NCBI GenBank assembly: GCA_963691705.1
Contig: OY829542.1
Span: forward strand, 39,418,579-39,482,578
Length of the DNA stretch: 64,000 nucleotides
Reading direction: 5' to 3'
DNA from: Viola odorata
Lineage: Eukaryota; Streptophyta; Magnoliopsida; Malpighiales; Violaceae
Made by a program: the position numbers and the translations under genes. Shown here in pieces: positions 9,100-18,646 of the stretch (positions are counted from its first letter, which is position 1; each line of letters starts with the position of its first letter). The notes below the pieces were generated by a model. The model ran no database searches, had not been told where the DNA came from, and saw only the letters and a list, made by a program, of their open reading frames with translations.

Positions 9100-11234
9100 A
9101 TGGCTAGAACTAAAAAATCCTCTGAAGAAGGAGACCCTCAAAGGTCCTCCGGGGAAGAAGTAATTGATACTACTCCCACTTCTCTGTACACGCTGCCCTT
9201 AATTAACCATAGACTTGTTGGGTTTTCTGCGCGATTTCCCAAGGAATATCCCGTGCATCCTGCTTCTGAGTCGCTTCGACTGAACAACATTTTGCCCGGA
9301 AATAGTAGAATGCTGTATGCTAAGCTCTTCGATCATGGGTTTCGTCTCCCTCTTGACCCGCTTGTAAAATTGTTGTTGGCTGATTCTGATTTGGCTCCGG
9401 CTCAGTTGAGTCCTAACGTAATTTGCGTTGTTAGTGCTTTTGCCGCACTGTGCTGTTTCAAGGGAATAGAATCTCCCACCTTAGCGCTGCTTCATGACAT
9501 TTTCCAATTGTATTCCCATAAAGGGGTGATATCGATATCGCCTCGCTACGAAGACAGTTCTTTGAAGCCCTTTACCTGGAAACTAATGGGCATTGAGTCT
9601 TCCATTCCTCACTGGAAAGAGGAATTTTTTATTGTTGATCTGCCTGAGCCGTTGTGGAGGGCTGGCTTCAACGAAACAATTAAAGATGGGGCTTGGGGTC
9701 ATCGGAAACCCCTTTCCGACCCGGAGGATGGCTGGTTGAAGACGCTGCTTCAATTTGATTTTAGCGTTGATGCCCGAAAAGTGGCCAACGGGTTGCCCGT
9801 GGAACAGTGCAAGAAAGGTGAGCGTTTAACCTTTTTCCTTTGCGTTGTCAAGAAGTACTAACGCTAACATTTAGTGACTGTGCAGTGCCTCCGCCTGGTT
9901 GGGAGCCCGAGTATTTCCGGAGGAGAAGGAAACAGGAGGCGAAAAAGAAAGCTGCCGCTGAATCTAGGGCTGCTGCTGCCACTAACGCCGAGGAAGGGGA
10001 GGCCACCGCTACCGCTAACATTACGGGCACTCGGGTTGTAAGACAGAAAAGGCCTAGGAAAGCACGTGCTGCCCCATCCGTTTCGTCCCAGTCTGTTGTT
10101 TCTTCAGCGGCTACGGTTGATCAGATTCCTGTTGGGATTCCTCTTGTGTCCTCCACCACTCAGGTGAGCATTTTTCTTATTTTGAGAACTTTGTCTTTCT
10201 TTTTACACGATTTCGTTATCACGTCCTGCGCTATTTAGGAAGTCGTTGCTGCTTCTGTCCCCTCTACCTCCTAGGGAGATATGGGTATCGCCGATGTCCT
10301 TCGCAAGCGTCAGAAGAAGGCTCGCTATGATCTTCAGAATAGCCCTTCTTCCTCGGCCGCCAATCGTAGTTCGAGTGCCCTTGGGGGCGAGGGTGCGTCT
10401 GCTGATCAATCTGAACCTGTTGATTTTGGCGGTCAACCCCATGTGCCTCCTGGTTCTCCGATCCATTCTGCGCACACCCCAACGGGCTATGATTCTGATG
10501 CCCTTAATCCTGAGGTGCCCGGAGGTAATGAGGTGTCAATGCCTAACGTGGAGGGCTCCACTAGCCGGCCAGCTTCTCCTGGTGCGTTGTTCTTTGTTCC
10601 GATGCCTCATCCAACTGTTGCGAGGGGTGGTCCTGCCCCTGCCTTAATGGCTGGTATCTCTCCATACGAGCCTCCTCTCCTGCCGACTCATCACGTTAGC
10701 TTACGCTCCTTTAGGGACAGTATTCTGCAGTTTCATCTTCACTATATGGATGAGGAGAATGCCAGAGCTGTAGCTAACGGGCAAGGAGAGATAAACAGGC
10801 TGCTGGAAGAGCGACAGCGTCTTGAAAATGCCCTTGCTGCTGCCAACGAAGGTATGGAGACTGCTCGGGGACAGGCTACCGCGGTTAAACAAGAGCTGGA
10901 GGCCGCTAAGTTGGCTTTGGAGGAGGAGAAGCGACAACGTGCTGATCTGGCCATACGCCTCTCTCAGGAGGAGAATAACCTGCGTCTGGAGAGACAGAGA
11001 AACGCTGAGCTATCTGCCGATTCCTCCCTTAACGCTGAGAAGAACCGTTGGTACTTGGAGCAGGGTGGGGGAATCATATTGGAAGCCATGATGCATCATT
11101 ATGGGGTTGAAGAGCTCCGTATTGACGATCTCTCTACTTATTTTGACAAGAGAGCCTCAACCGTTAATGATAGCGGTTTCTACCAGTGGAAGGTTGCTCA
11201 GCAAGGAAGGGTCAACGTGCCGCCCAATCTTTAG
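9100..11234 (+). pseudogene. Antisense gene d: second PF04195-domain protein, one stop
   Basis: Three exons (9100-9817, 9886-10163, 10239-11234) join over GTGAGC..CAG and GTGAGC..TAG introns into 664 codons, with a single in-frame TAG at 10272-10274. It starts MARTKKSS, much like MARNRPRQ of gene c. Residues about 60-180 carry the same domain: HGFRLPLDPLVKLL, LAPAQLSPNV and ISISPRYED. A basic segment follows (EYFRRRRKQEAKKKAAA), then a low-complexity Ser/Pro region, and a long coiled coil (about residues 480-610) rich in E, L and R. Intron 1 lies at the same place as in gene c, right after a cysteine-containing Q/E-C block. It is therefore a paralogue from a duplication inside the element. 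Function unknown. Confidence 0.8.
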
Positions 11235-11624
11235 ACTTTTTGTTGTTTAGATGCTTTACATTTTTGTGGCTGACGGGCCCGTCCATATTTTGTACTTTAA
11301 ACGATGTCGGCCTTGACTTGGCTAATCCACTCTTTTTGGATAGAAGTTCTTTATCTGCTTTTCTTCATAATGCCGTTTGATCACTTGTCCGCATGGGACG
11401 TTTGGCGTTAGGTTTCCATAGACACATAGTTTCGCGTTGTATCCCGTTAGCTTTTCATCAGCTGCATTCAAGTAGCATGTCCATTATATCCTCCGATAGC
11501 ATTTCTGAGAGTAAATCAGCGTTGCTTCCGCATCTGCTGCACTCATATTCCTGCCGTCCCTCGTTGTCAGAGGGGGCTTTACGTCTGTTTCAACGTTGTT
11601 GTTGCAGTATGGTCACCTCTCCGT
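11235..11624. other. Spacer after antisense gene d
   Basis: No gene is seen. Several small frames are open but have no recognisable features. It holds two CGTTAG words (11403, 11444) and leads into the 77-bp tandem repeat. Confidence 0.35.
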
Positions 11625-11930
11625 CATCGTTTCACCGGGTATCGACCGCGCGGCTACTAGTTAGGATTTCTTTTGTTTCTTTTCGCCACAGATAGGCTCC
11701 AACATCGCTTCACCGGGTATCAACCGCGCGGCTACTAGTTGGGATGTCTTTGTTTCCTTTCGCCACAGATAGGCTCCAACATCGCTTCACCGGGTATCAA
11801 CCGCGCGGCTACTAGTTGGGATGTATTTGTTTCCTTTCGCCACAGATAGGCTCCAACATCGCTTCACCGGGTATCAACCGCGCGGCTACTAGTTGGGATG
11901 TCTTTGTTTCCTTTCGCCACAGATAGGCTT
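11625..11930. repeat. 77-bp tandem repeat, about 4 units
   Basis: Units start with ATCGCTTCACCGGGTATC and contain CGCGCGGCTACTAGTT and CGCCACAGATAGG. They begin near 11625, 11704, 11781 and 11858. The last three are almost identical and the first is more diverged. The repeat sits in the spacer between integrase and the antisense genes. Tandem repeats in this region are known from Tat/Ogre elements and can seed satellites. Confidence 0.9.
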
Positions 11931-11959
11931 TGGGGAGTGCCTCGTCTTAGTGAGTTGTC

Positions 11960-12420
11960 TGATCAGGACCAGCCATCACAAGGATAGGACTTTTCACCCC
12001 CAAGCGTTGTACCTCACGTCCGTGGAATCGTGCCTCGTCTCAATGGGCCGTCTATGTGAGCACGGTTACCACAAGGATAGGATTTTCACTTCCAGGACGG
12101 AGTTGGTCTCTCCTTGGGGCGTGCCTCTCCTTATGGGGTTACCACAAGAATAGGATTTCACTCCCAAGGATTCCGGGGCGTGCCTCATCTTAACGGGCCG
12201 TCTATGTGAGCACGGTTGCCGCAAGGATAGGATTTTCACTCCGGGGAGCCGTTTGGGGTCGTGTCTCGTCTTAATGGGCCATCTATGTGAGCATGGTTAC
12301 CACAAGGATAGGATTTTCACCCCCAAACGCCTTGTTATGCCAGGGCGTGCCTCGTCTTAATGAGCTGTCTGATCAAGACCAGCCATCACAAGGATAGGAT
12401 TTTCACCCCTGGCATTCTTC
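11960..12420. repeat. Degenerate 75-100 bp tandem repeat, about 6 units
   Basis: A core AAGGATAGGATTTTCAC or close variant recurs near 11971, 12073, 12144, 12223, 12303 and 12392. It is joined by TGAGCACGGTTACC-type and TGCCTCGTCTTAATG-type segments. Spacing varies between about 70 and 100 bp, so the array is older or more rearranged than the adjacent 77-bp array. Confidence 0.8.
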
Positions 12421-12504
12421 GCTACCTGCATATTACCAGTAGCAAACGCACGGTGAATATCTCAATATTCATTTATTAGAATAACTTTGATGTTACCCGA
12501 TTAG

Positions 12505-13739
12505 CTCCTGGCGTGGTATAGCCTCAACCGAGCGATGTTCCAAGAGTTCTGCAGGGGCGTTCCCTCGAGCGTTTCCAGGTGGTATGCTCATTTTCCCACA
12601 ATGCGGGTGACACGATACGGTCCATCCCAATTTGGACTGAGTTTTCCCATACGTTGTCCTGCCGCCCGCTTGTCTCTGAGCACTAAATCTCCAGTTTTGA
12701 GCAATCGCTCCCTCACTTGCCGGTTGTGATATTGTGCCATTTTCCTCTTGTAGTGCAGGGTTTTCAGGAGGGCTTCCTCGTGTGTTTCTGGTAGAGTATC
12801 GAGGTTAGCTCGTAACCTTTCTTCATTGTTTTCTTCTTTGAAGTGAGCCACCCGGAGGCTCATCATGCCAATCTCGACTGGTGTGACAGCTTCAGCTCCG
12901 AATGCTAACGCGAACGGGGTCTCTCCCGTGCTGGCCTTGACAGTCATGCGGTAGGCCCATAGTACATATGGCAATTCGTCTGGCCACTTCTTCTTGGACC
13001 CTTCCAAGTTTCTTTTGATGCCACTGAGGATGCTGCGGTTGGTTACTTCCGCCTGGCCGTTGGTTTGGGGATGCGCCACAGAGGAGAATCTTTGCTCTAT
13101 CTGGAACTCTGCACATTGATCCCTGAAGAACTGGCTTGTAAATTGTGTCCCGTTGTCGCTAACTAGCACGCGTGGTACTCCAAATCGCATGATGACTTGG
13201 TGTTTGAAGAAACGCCAAATTTTTTCAGCGGTGATGGTAGCTAACGCCTCAGCTTCGGCCCACTTTGTGAAGTAGTCTACCGCTACGACCACAAATTTTA
13301 ACTGAGATCTGGCCTTTGGAAACGGGCCCAGGATGTCAATCCCCCATTTTGCAAACGGGCACGGAGCCACTATTTCTGAAATTGGCACAGCAGGCTTTCG
13401 AGGAATCTTAGCATATTCCTGGCATTTCTGACAGGTTTTCACGAAGTTATGACAATCTCGTCGAATGGTGGGCCAGAAAAATCCCGACCGAAAGACTTGG
13501 GCTACCAGAGTACCGCTAGCAATGTGCATGCCACATATCCCTTCGTGAATTTCACGTAACACATGTAAGCCTTCTTGCTCCGTTATGCATTTAGCGGCCG
13601 GATGGGAGAAACATCTTTGTATTAACTCTCCGTTATAATATGTACATCGTGCTGCCCGTTTTAGGACTTTTTTTTTCTCTGTCTGGTCTCCCGGTAGTTT
13701 ATCATGTTTCAGATATTCTATCACTAGGATCCTCCAATC
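12505..13739 (-). pseudogene. Tat element integrase
   Basis: Integrase joins the cDNA ends to the target. The frame runs without a break from upstream down to TGA at 12588-12590 and then reads on to a natural end near 12505 (YHARS, stop). The HHCC zinc region is visible with the two cysteines in KTCQKCQEYAK. The catalytic core has D in WGIDILGPF, D in VSDNGTQF and E in GQAEVTNRS, the D,D-35-E set. A C-terminal module with KTGDLVLRDKR and GKLSPNWDGPYRV follows. The stop falls in the last 30 codons and would fit CGA or GGA to TGA. The domain is nearly intact compared with RT. Confidence 0.88.
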
Positions 13740-15590
13740 ATTTTCCATTTCTTCCACACAGAGCGATGCCTGCTCTTCCATGAAAGAAGGTGTAGGTAGT
13801 TCTCCATAGCGCACGTCACTGGGTATTGAGGCTTCCGGATTGGCTGCCATCTTGGTGAGGCTATCGGCCTCTTCATTGTTTTCTCTAGGAATGTGCTCAA
13901 AGGTGACCAGGGTGCCTTTTTCCTATATCTTTGACAGCTCATGCTTCACTTTGGCTAAGTATTGGGCCATGATGGGTTCTCTGGCTTGGGAGTTCCCCAG
14001 AACCTGATCCATTATTAGTTTGGAATCTCCTCGAATCTTTAAACGTGTTCTGTCTTCCTTCTCCACACCGGGAGTGGCTCCGATAGAGAAACTGTTTCCA
14101 ATTCTGAGTCCTACCAGCAACGCTTCGTATTCAGCAGCATTGTTGGACAATGGCTACATGATTCTGATGGCGTATCGCATCTCCAGGCCGTTTGGTCCAA
14201 CTAAGAAAACTCCTGCGCCAGCTAATTCTTGATTTTTTGCTCCATCTACGTGGATGACCCACGTATCTGTATATGTCTCCGAAGACGGTAGGCATGGACT
14301 TTCTGCTTCTTCCTCCAACAGATCTATCTTTGTGTCCTTTGTGAATGTGCACTCAGCTATGAAGTCAGCTAACGCTTGGGCTTTAACGGCTGGTCTGGCT
14401 TTGTATTGCAGCCCATATTGTTCGAGCTCGATAGCCCAAATTAACATTCTTCCTGAAGATTCAGGTTTTCTGAAGATTCTTCTCAACGGCTGATCTGTGA
14501 GTACAATGACGGGGTGGGCTTGGAAGTATCGATCCATCTTTCGCGTGGCCTGTACTAGAGCGAGTGCTATCTTCTCGATAGGAGCGTATCGCAGTTCGGC
14601 ATCTTTCAATATATGACTTACGAAGAATACAAGATGGTGCACGTGCCCTTCACTTCGCACAAGGACGGCGCTGACTACCTCGTCAGCTATTCCCAAATAT
14701 AGATATAGTTCGTCGCCGGGCTCAGGCCTCGTCAACACTAAATCTGATGATAGGTAAGCTTTTAGTCCTGCAAACGCTTTCTCACATTCCTCTGTCCATC
14801 CGAAGGGAGCCTTGTTGCGGATGACTTTGAAGAAAGGCAAACATCTCTCGCCTTGCTTAGATATGAATCGCCCCAACACAATGATGCGCCCGGTTAACTT
14901 CTGTATCTCTTTGACAGTTCGCGGGGATATCATATCCTGGATGGCTTTTATCTTTGACGGGTTGGGTTGGATGCCCTTCTGGCTGACCACATAGCCCAAG
15001 AATTTTCCCGTTTGGAATGCAAACATGCACTTCCGCGGGTTTAACTTCATCTTGTGCTTTCTCATCACATTGAAGACTTCTTCCAAGTCAGCGAGGTGTT
15101 CTCTGAAACTCTGACTTTTGATCAAGATGTCGTCTACGTAGGCCTCTACATTTCTCCCGATTTGATTTTCAAAAACTTTGTTTGCCATACGCTGAAATGT
15201 TGCACCAGCATTCTTTAGCCCAAACGGCATTGCAGTATAGTAGTATGTAGCCCTAGGAGTGATGAAGGCAGTTTTTTCTTCGTCCTCTACGGCCATAGGG
15301 ATTTGGTGATATCCGGAATTCGCATCTAGGGAGCTTAGATAAGCATACCCAGCGGTTTGATCGACTAACTGATCTATTCACGGAAGGGGATAGCAGTCCT
15401 TGGGACAGGCATTATTTAGGTCAGTAAAGTCGATGCACATGCGCCAGTCCCCGTTAGGCTTTGGGACTAACACAGGATTAGCTAGCCAGGTCGGGTACTG
15501 GACTTCTCGAATGAACCCCGCCTCTGTGAGCTTTAGCAACTCCTTTTCGATGGCTGCTATCTTTTCCGATGAAAAAACACCTCGCCTTTT
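13740..15590 (-). pseudogene. Tat element reverse transcriptase, RNase H and archaeal-type RNase H
   Basis: RT shows AMPFGLKNAGATFQRM and the catalytic box YVDD (about 15140). The first RNase H (about 14850-14420) is degenerate: YLGIADEVVSAVL lacks the usual aspartate. The second, archaeal-type RNase H follows with HVDGAKN, NNAAEYEALLVGL and RGDSKLIMDQV, the combination typical of the Tat clade. Disabling changes are a +1 shift near 15590 (AAGGCGA), TGA at 15378-15380, TAG at 14154-14156 and TAG at 13923-13925. All three stops can be C-to-T products. The domain borders are approximate. Confidence 0.88.
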
Positions 15591-16662
15591 GTTGAATAGG
15601 CTTGGCGTCAGGACTAACGTTCAGCCGGTGTTCTGCGACCTTCCGAGAGATTCCGGGCATGTCTGCTGGTTTCCACGCAAACTCTCCCTTGCATTTCCTC
15701 AACAACCAGATTAATTGCGCGTTCTCTTCAAGGCTTAGTTTCTCACTGGCTAAGAGATTCATTTCACTATCCTTACCGATAGGGATTGATACCATCTGAT
15801 CTAGCGGCTGAGTGCGCTTTTCTTCTTTATCATCGAAAGGGTCGTCTGCCACGCAAACGTAGCGGTCACAACTCCTTTGAGTCATAAGTAAGTAGCATTC
15901 GGCTGCTAACTTTTGGTCCCCTTTGATTGAGACCACGCCGTCCCATGAGGGATATTTCATCCGCAGGTGTTTTTGAGATATGGCTACTCCAAAACGATTA
16001 AGGAATGGTCGCCCCAAAATGGCATTATACGGTAACGTTAGGTCTACGACCAGAAATAATAGCTCTTCGGAGCGTTTGGATGTGTCTTCTCGGAAGTACA
16101 CCGGCAGGGATGTTATTCCGGCTACCGGAATCGGTACTCCATCAATCCCAATAATTGGCCTCGTGCAAGACGATAGCTCACCGTCAGGTCGTTTCATCAA
16201 GTTGTACGCTTCCAATGAAAATAGATTCACTGCGCTCCCGTTATCGATAAGGGTCCTTCTTACCCCATGACTTCCAATGACGGGCGTTACAACCATCGCG
16301 TCATTATGCGGGAAGACGATGCCTTTTTCGTCCTCCTCTGAGAAAGACAATATCATTCTGTCTAAGGCACTTATCGCCTCGATTTTCGTTTGCGCGCTCT
16401 CCCGTTTGCGCTTTTCTCCAGGGTTGGGCGTTTGCGGCATAATTTCCTCGCAATAGGGCGCTCCCCCCGCAATGATATTTATCATGGGCATTTGGTCGCT
16501 ATCGATAGCGAGCGCTTCTCTATTTGGCCCGAGGGGTACTGCGTTAGCCCCTGTAGCGTGCGAGGGCGCTTGCCTCTGCTCAGTTGTATTTCCAGTTGGG
16601 TTATTTCTGGCTTCCTCCCTTGCCTTTGTGGCAAATTCCCCAAGGTAGCCCTCTTCGACTAA
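15591..16662 (-). pseudogene. Tat element aspartic protease and RT start
   Basis: This frame continues gag after the TGA at 16663-16665. It carries the protease active site in LIDNGSAVNLFS (about 16245) with flaps VVTPVIGSHGVRR before and AILGRPFLNRFG after it, as in retroviral-type pepsins of plant gypsy elements. The enzyme would cut the polyprotein. The aspartate is kept, with asparagine in place of the usual T or S. The frame then runs through the thumb-proximal linker (ISRKVAEHRLNVSPDAKPI) and is broken by the shift near 15590. Confidence 0.85.
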
Positions 16663-18141
16663 TCACTCTATAGCCGATTTTAACTCTCTGCATACATCTG
16701 TTGAGTGTCCCTTGACCTTATGGAATTTGCAGTATGCATTTTCTCTTCCTCCCATGATTACTCCTGGTTTCACGGGAGCTGGGTAACGGATAGGCAAATT
16801 TCTCTGTTGGACTATTGCTAAGATCTCCGCCCTTGGGAGTATGAGAGATGGGAGGTCAGGATCGTATATCCGGCCCTTTGGCGGGTCCGTTTGCTTCCGA
16901 GTGGGGGATCCTCCAGGTCTTCCTTTTGAGAAATTGCCTCTCTGCCGATTAGAGGTCTTAGTATTATGTTCTTTCCGCTGCCCGGGATCCTCGGTGGGTT
17001 TAGCGTCTGGGGCGTTGCTGTTCAAGACGTTAGGGGCCACATATGGGTCCGCCGGCATGCCTCGGATCCACTCTCTATTTTCCCCCTCTTCCATTCTCGC
17101 ATAGTTATGCGCTTTTAGCCTCAACGCATCCAGGGTCGTTGGGGGGTCCACCATTAGCGTATCTTTCAGTTTACTGTATCGACAATTGCGTTTCAGGGCC
17201 TCAATCGCAAAATCGATAGTGACCCCTGGCGTTAGGGACATTTCAAGATCAAATCGACCTAAGAAGTCGTTCAACGATTCCTGTGGTTTTCGATGGATAT
17301 CGAACAGCGCAGCTGCTGACTTTCTGATAGGAATAGCCGTGCTAAACCGACTTTTGAATTTTTCTTCCAACTGAGAAAAATTATCGATAGACCCGGCGGG
17401 AAGCCCCTCGAACCATAGACGTGCCACTCCTAACAGCGTCATTACAAAAATTTGACACAATGCTGCGTCACTGCGCGTTTGGAATTGCACGAAATCCTTC
17501 ACCTTATTGAGGTGAGAAATGGGATCTTTCGTGCCATCATATGATTCTGACGGGAGTTTCACATGTCGATGGATTCTGTGGTGCCTGACACGGTAACTGA
17601 ACGGATGACCAACATTAGTGTCGGGGACCCTACGAGGAGGACACTGATGTGGAATTTCAGCGTCGTATCTGGGATTTTGAGGGTCATATTCCTGATGTCT
17701 CCTAGGAGAACGGCTACGGCTCCTTGGAGTTCGAGCTCGTCGACTTCTGCTGCTAGATCTCTCGCTGTATCTAGGAGATGGATCTCTCACTATATCCCCC
17801 CGTTGATCATCCCAGGGCTCTCTATACTCGTCACGCTGGCGGACTGCTTCGGGGATAGAGATTCCTCCCCTGTATTGTCCAGAATGGTCGGCAGGTCCAC
17901 GCGTGAATGGTGGGACGTTTATGGGGGCCAAGGGGAAAGGTAAGGAGGACGGGAGTGCCCTAGACTGTTGGGGCGATAAGGGTCGTTCGTTGACAATGGA
18001 CGGGGTGAAGACTACTTGGGAGGACACACCAGGTCTTGAGGCATGAGGAGTAAATCCAGCAGCCATCTCTGTCAGCTGATCCAGTTGAGCTTGGAGAGCT
18101 GCTATTGAATTCACGAAAGGGTTGTCCGCTTCTCCTATCAT
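16663..18141 (-). CDS. Tat element gag (capsid and CHHC knuckle)
   Basis: The 492-residue frame from ATG 18141 has a long disordered and arginine/serine-rich start with many R-S pairs (about residues 90-160). The retrotransposon gag domain follows from DPISHLNKVKDF through LWFEGLPAGS and the L-x-D-x-L-G-R-F-D region. A knuckle comes at the end, CKFHKVKGHSTDVC, of the C-x2-H-x5-H-x4-C type used by Tat elements. Gag packages the RNA. The frame ends in TGA and the next codons continue in the same frame into protease, so either a stop has arisen (CGA to TGA) or gag and pol were divided by a stop. Otherwise the frame is intact. Confidence 0.88.
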   Translation of the reverse strand: MIGEADNPFVNSIAALQAQLDQLTEMAAGFTPHASRPGVSSQVVFTPSIVNERPLSPQQSRALPSSLPFPLAPINVPPFTRGPADHSGQYRGGISIPEAVRQRDEYREPWDDQRGDIVRDPSPRYSERSSSRSRRARTPRSRSRSPRRHQEYDPQNPRYDAEIPHQCPPRRVPDTNVGHPFSYRVRHHRIHRHVKLPSESYDGTKDPISHLNKVKDFVQFQTRSDAALCQIFVMTLLGVARLWFEGLPAGSIDNFSQLEEKFKSRFSTAIPIRKSAAALFDIHRKPQESLNDFLGRFDLEMSLTPGVTIDFAIEALKRNCRYSKLKDTLMVDPPTTLDALRLKAHNYARMEEGENREWIRGMPADPYVAPNVLNSNAPDAKPTEDPGQRKEHNTKTSNRQRGNFSKGRPGGSPTRKQTDPPKGRIYDPDLPSLILPRAEILAIVQQRNLPIRYPAPVKPGVIMGGRENAYCKFHKVKGHSTDVCRELKSAIE

Positions 18142-18242
18142 AGATCTTCCCGCCTGGGAGGTAGGATGGCTGGTTCCTGCTATATGGGAGAAGGGAGAGC
18201 AAATCTGGAATGTAACTTCTTCCGAACTTGACCCAGGAAGTC
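18142..18242 (-). other. Short gag leader lacking primer-binding site
   Basis: Only 101 bp separate the gag ATG from the LTR match. No sequence complementary to a tRNA 3' end and no U5 copy is seen here, although the intact 3' LTR predicts 173 bp of U5. The segment is therefore the remaining 3' part of the leader after a deletion whose break is at 18242/18243. Confidence 0.7.
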
Positions 18243-18641
18243 CGCTTACCTGCCTCCTTTGTAGGGGAGGTATTTATAGAAGAAAGGGGGCGTTCCCGCC
18301 CGAGTAAACGGGTACGGAGCTATCGCTCACGTTAGGGTCTGTGGTTCGCCCTTATCAGGATACGCTACCTTGGCGGTAGGTGTGTAGGTAGATATTGCCA
18401 CGGTAGGATAATGGCCGGAGCGTTAATCCTGACGCGTGGTTTCCTCTGGGGGTGAGATAACTCCTTGAGCCAAGCATGAGGTCCGTGAGAGGAGCCGGTA
18501 GGGCCCCGTTAGCCTTTGTAGCGTTAGCCTTTGGGGAAGGTAGCAATCTTGTCCCTACCGTAGTGGTGCGAAACAGTAGCTATGCCTCTTCCCTCCGAGT
18601 GATAGACAAAAATACCCTTTCTTTTAGGTGAATTGTTATCA
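18243..18641 (-). repeat. 5' LTR of Tat element, U5 end deleted (399 bp left)
   Basis: It matches 3978-4376 along its full length with six differences and ends in TTATCA beside the duplication. In element orientation it keeps U3 with its TATA box but stops a few bases after the expected transcription start, inside GGAGGCAGGTAAGCG. The rest of R, all of U5 and the primer-binding site are gone, so RNA from this copy could not prime reverse transcription. Confidence 0.88.
18271..18278 (-). promoter_or_regulatory. TATA box in Tat LTR
   Basis: On the reverse strand TATAAATACC lies 30 bp or so before GGAGGCAGG, the likely start region of the element transcript. The same box is present in the left LTR near 4006-4013. 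Confidence 0.65.
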
Positions 18642-18646
18642 GAACT
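18642..18646. repeat. Target-site duplication GAACT, right copy
   Basis: Exact repeat of 3800-3804. The host gag frame resumes in these codons and continues LMHYTTLQDM. Confidence 0.95.

Larger units (their letters stand above)
3805..18641 (-). mobile_element. Nested Tat-lineage Ty3/gypsy element with antisense genes
   Basis: The element is 14,837 bp, begins TGATAA and ends TTATCA, and is flanked by GAACT on both sides. On the reverse strand it has a 5' LTR (18243-18641), gag, protease, RT with two RNase H domains, integrase, then a spacer of about 8 kb and the 3' LTR (3805-4376). The spacer holds four reading frames on the opposite strand and tandem repeats. A second, archaeal-type RNase H after RT and antisense extra ORFs before the 3' LTR are known for Tat elements. 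The shared 399 bp of the LTRs differ at 6 sites by eye, so insertion was recent. Gag-pol has several stops and the 5' LTR is incomplete, so this copy is dead. Confidence 0.92.

Noticed and set aside
11393..12153. Small forward frames after gene d
   Set aside because: They run through tandem repeats and show no start context or conserved residues.
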